Assembly: GCA_013396525.1 (NCBI GenBank)
Contig: VWYX01000217.1
Location: 980,528-1,044,527 of the forward strand
Source: Chaetorhynchus papuensis
Taxonomy: Eukaryota > Chordata > Aves > Passeriformes > Rhipiduridae
Direction: 5' to 3'
DNA: 64,000 bases
Both the position numbers and the translations under genes were made by a program. Below, one piece after another: positions 62,501 to 64,000 of the stretch (positions are counted from its first letter, which is position 1; each line of letters starts with the position of its first letter). The notes under the pieces were generated by a model that worked only from the letters and a program-made list of their open reading frames with translations, was not told the origin of the DNA and ran no database searches.

Positions 62501-64000
62501 CCCGGGACAGGGAGGCGGAACGGGCTCCCCTTTGTAAGCGACACTGGGCTCCGTGTGTTGGATTTTAATTCACAGAAGGCAGTGGGAGGGGGGCTTTGAA
62601 TATGCGGGTTTCCATGTCCCCAAGGTGATAGCTTGCTTAATTCCCTGACAGTCAAACAAAGCAGGGGACAGGTAACAATAGTCTGAAAGCGGCAAGTGCT
62701 CCCGAGCACGCCACTAATACAGAGGCAGAATACACCTACTGTAAAGCTGTTCTCCTGTACTTCAATAAAGGCAATAAAAGCAGTGGGGTGGGCATGCAAT
62801 GTGTGCCTCTGAGCATCTCCTAAAATACTCCGTGTACGGATCTCGCTTCTTTTCAACAACTTTTTAACTTGGGAAACAAACACCCCCCCAGAAAGTTCAG
62901 CCCAGTGACCGCCGTGTGTGTGAATCTTGGCTAAGCTGCGGTTTGGACACCGACTTTGTCCCTCCCTGCTCCCTGAAACTGAAGGGAGCTGAACTATCAT
63001 CCATTTGTGCACACGCAGCCCACATCCCCGGCGCAGCCAAAGCCAGCTGACTGAGCAGTGCGGGAGATGAGGGCTTGCTGCTGACTGAGCAGGGCGCATT
63101 GTAGCACGGCGGCTGCCGAAGAGCGGCGCGCAACCCCCTGCGAGATCCTCCTGGCAGATTCAGTCACCGGAGAGTAAGCGACACAAAAGAGGCAGCTGAT
63201 TCAATGCAAGTACATCCAGTAGGTGCTGTTCCTTTAATTCTGACCTGGTTTAGTTATGTTGTTCAGTATGTCAAACACATGTATGAAGGCCATGCATGTA
63301 CTACTCAAAGAAAACAGCATTTGTGCATCAAGTGTACAGTATCCAGCAGTGAGAAAAACTTTGAATGGGTTAAAAATTGCTGAGGAACAGAGCTACCTTG
63401 GCAAAACAAGGGAGAGAAACCACTTTATGATTCCTCTTTATATTATTTTATTTCTTATTCTAAGACCCAGTGAATTTGACTGCTACTTCTGATTGTCACT
63501 GTGGTGCAGGCATGGCCAAAGATGCAGCCCCTGCCTTGAGGAAGTTTTCTTTATCAGTAAAAATCATGTAGAATTGATCTATTAAATTTCTGCAAGGTCA
63601 GACATACAGGTACTGAGCCAATTAATGTCAGATATTCATCGTAACACTCCCAGGAGACATTACTGAGCAGCCGCGTTACAGGAATACTGATGCATAATTG
63701 TAATCTTCCATTTCACTGGACATGGTTTTTTGTTGCCTACATATTTGAAAAACTGCAATGAAAGAAGCAGCAAAAGAGGAGAGGAAGAACAAGAAAAAGG
63801 TGCAGCATTAAAGCCATTCAGTAAAAGGGAGATTTATCCAAACAAATAAATTGCTCCATTTCTCTGTCTCTTCTCTGGCATTTCCATCCTCTAAAATAGC
63901 CCTGATCCTCATTTCCCTGTGCTCACTGACATTCCAAACTGCAGCACATATGGAGAATGTGTGTGATGTATGGTGCTGTATTTGTACAAGCCATCTATTT
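62501..64000. other. 5' flanking region, no gene recognised
   Basis: The sequence returns to ordinary composition. Open frames on the minus strand at 62386-63099 and 62897-63133 have no family similarity. If RAPGEF5 has upstream non-coding or alternative exons, they could lie here or beyond the right edge. Confidence 0.6.

Noticed and set aside
62386..63099. 237-codon minus-strand ORF upstream of RAPGEF5
   Set aside because: No recognised domain, no good splice or start context, and partly in GC-rich promoter sequence.

Overview
The window is vertebrate nuclear DNA, most likely from a bird and probably a songbird. Two things point that way: a 5'-truncated CR1 retrotransposon with the avian ATTCTRTG-type 3' tail, and a GC-rich CpG-island promoter feeding a gene of about 62 kb (the mammalian orthologue, from memory, is several times larger). 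There are no operons, bacterial ribosome binding sites or CRISPR arrays.

One protein-coding gene fills the window. It lies on the minus strand and is the orthologue of RAPGEF5 (also called MR-GEF, Repac or GFR), a guanine-nucleotide exchange factor for Rap GTPases. I assembled 16 coding exons by hand. Together they give an uninterrupted 573-codon reading frame plus a stop, and the phase matches at every junction. The ATG is at 62089-62087 in a CpG island at the right, and the TGA is at 321-319 near the left edge. The first 318 bases are 3' UTR, which runs off the window without a poly(A) signal. The domain order is: acidic N-terminus, REM (RasGEF_N) domain, ubiquitin-like/RA-like domain, CDC25-homology catalytic domain.

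Layout in gene order, right to left: 62.5-64 kb is 5' flank with no recognised gene; 61.5-62.5 kb is the CpG island with exon 1; intron 1 covers 28 kb (33.8-61.8 kb) and holds an old CR1/L3-like LINE, a probable solo LTR and TA microsatellites; exons 2-16 are spread over 0.3-33.8 kb. Fourteen of the fifteen introns are GT-AG. Intron 2 (33698-32595) is the exception. It has a U12-type ATATCCTTT donor, a TTCCTTAAT branch site and an AC acceptor, so it reads as a minor-spliceosome AT-AC intron. This is the most distinctive signal in the window.

Other notable structure: a 51-bp-period minisatellite in intron 13 that generates long false ORFs, a CR1 insertion in intron 14, old LINE remains in introns 1 and 10, a dense G-run motif just upstream of the start codon, and a strong unused-looking splice donor upstream of exon 1 that may mark an alternative first exon. 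I found no second gene, no structural RNA gene and no previously undescribed multi-gene system.
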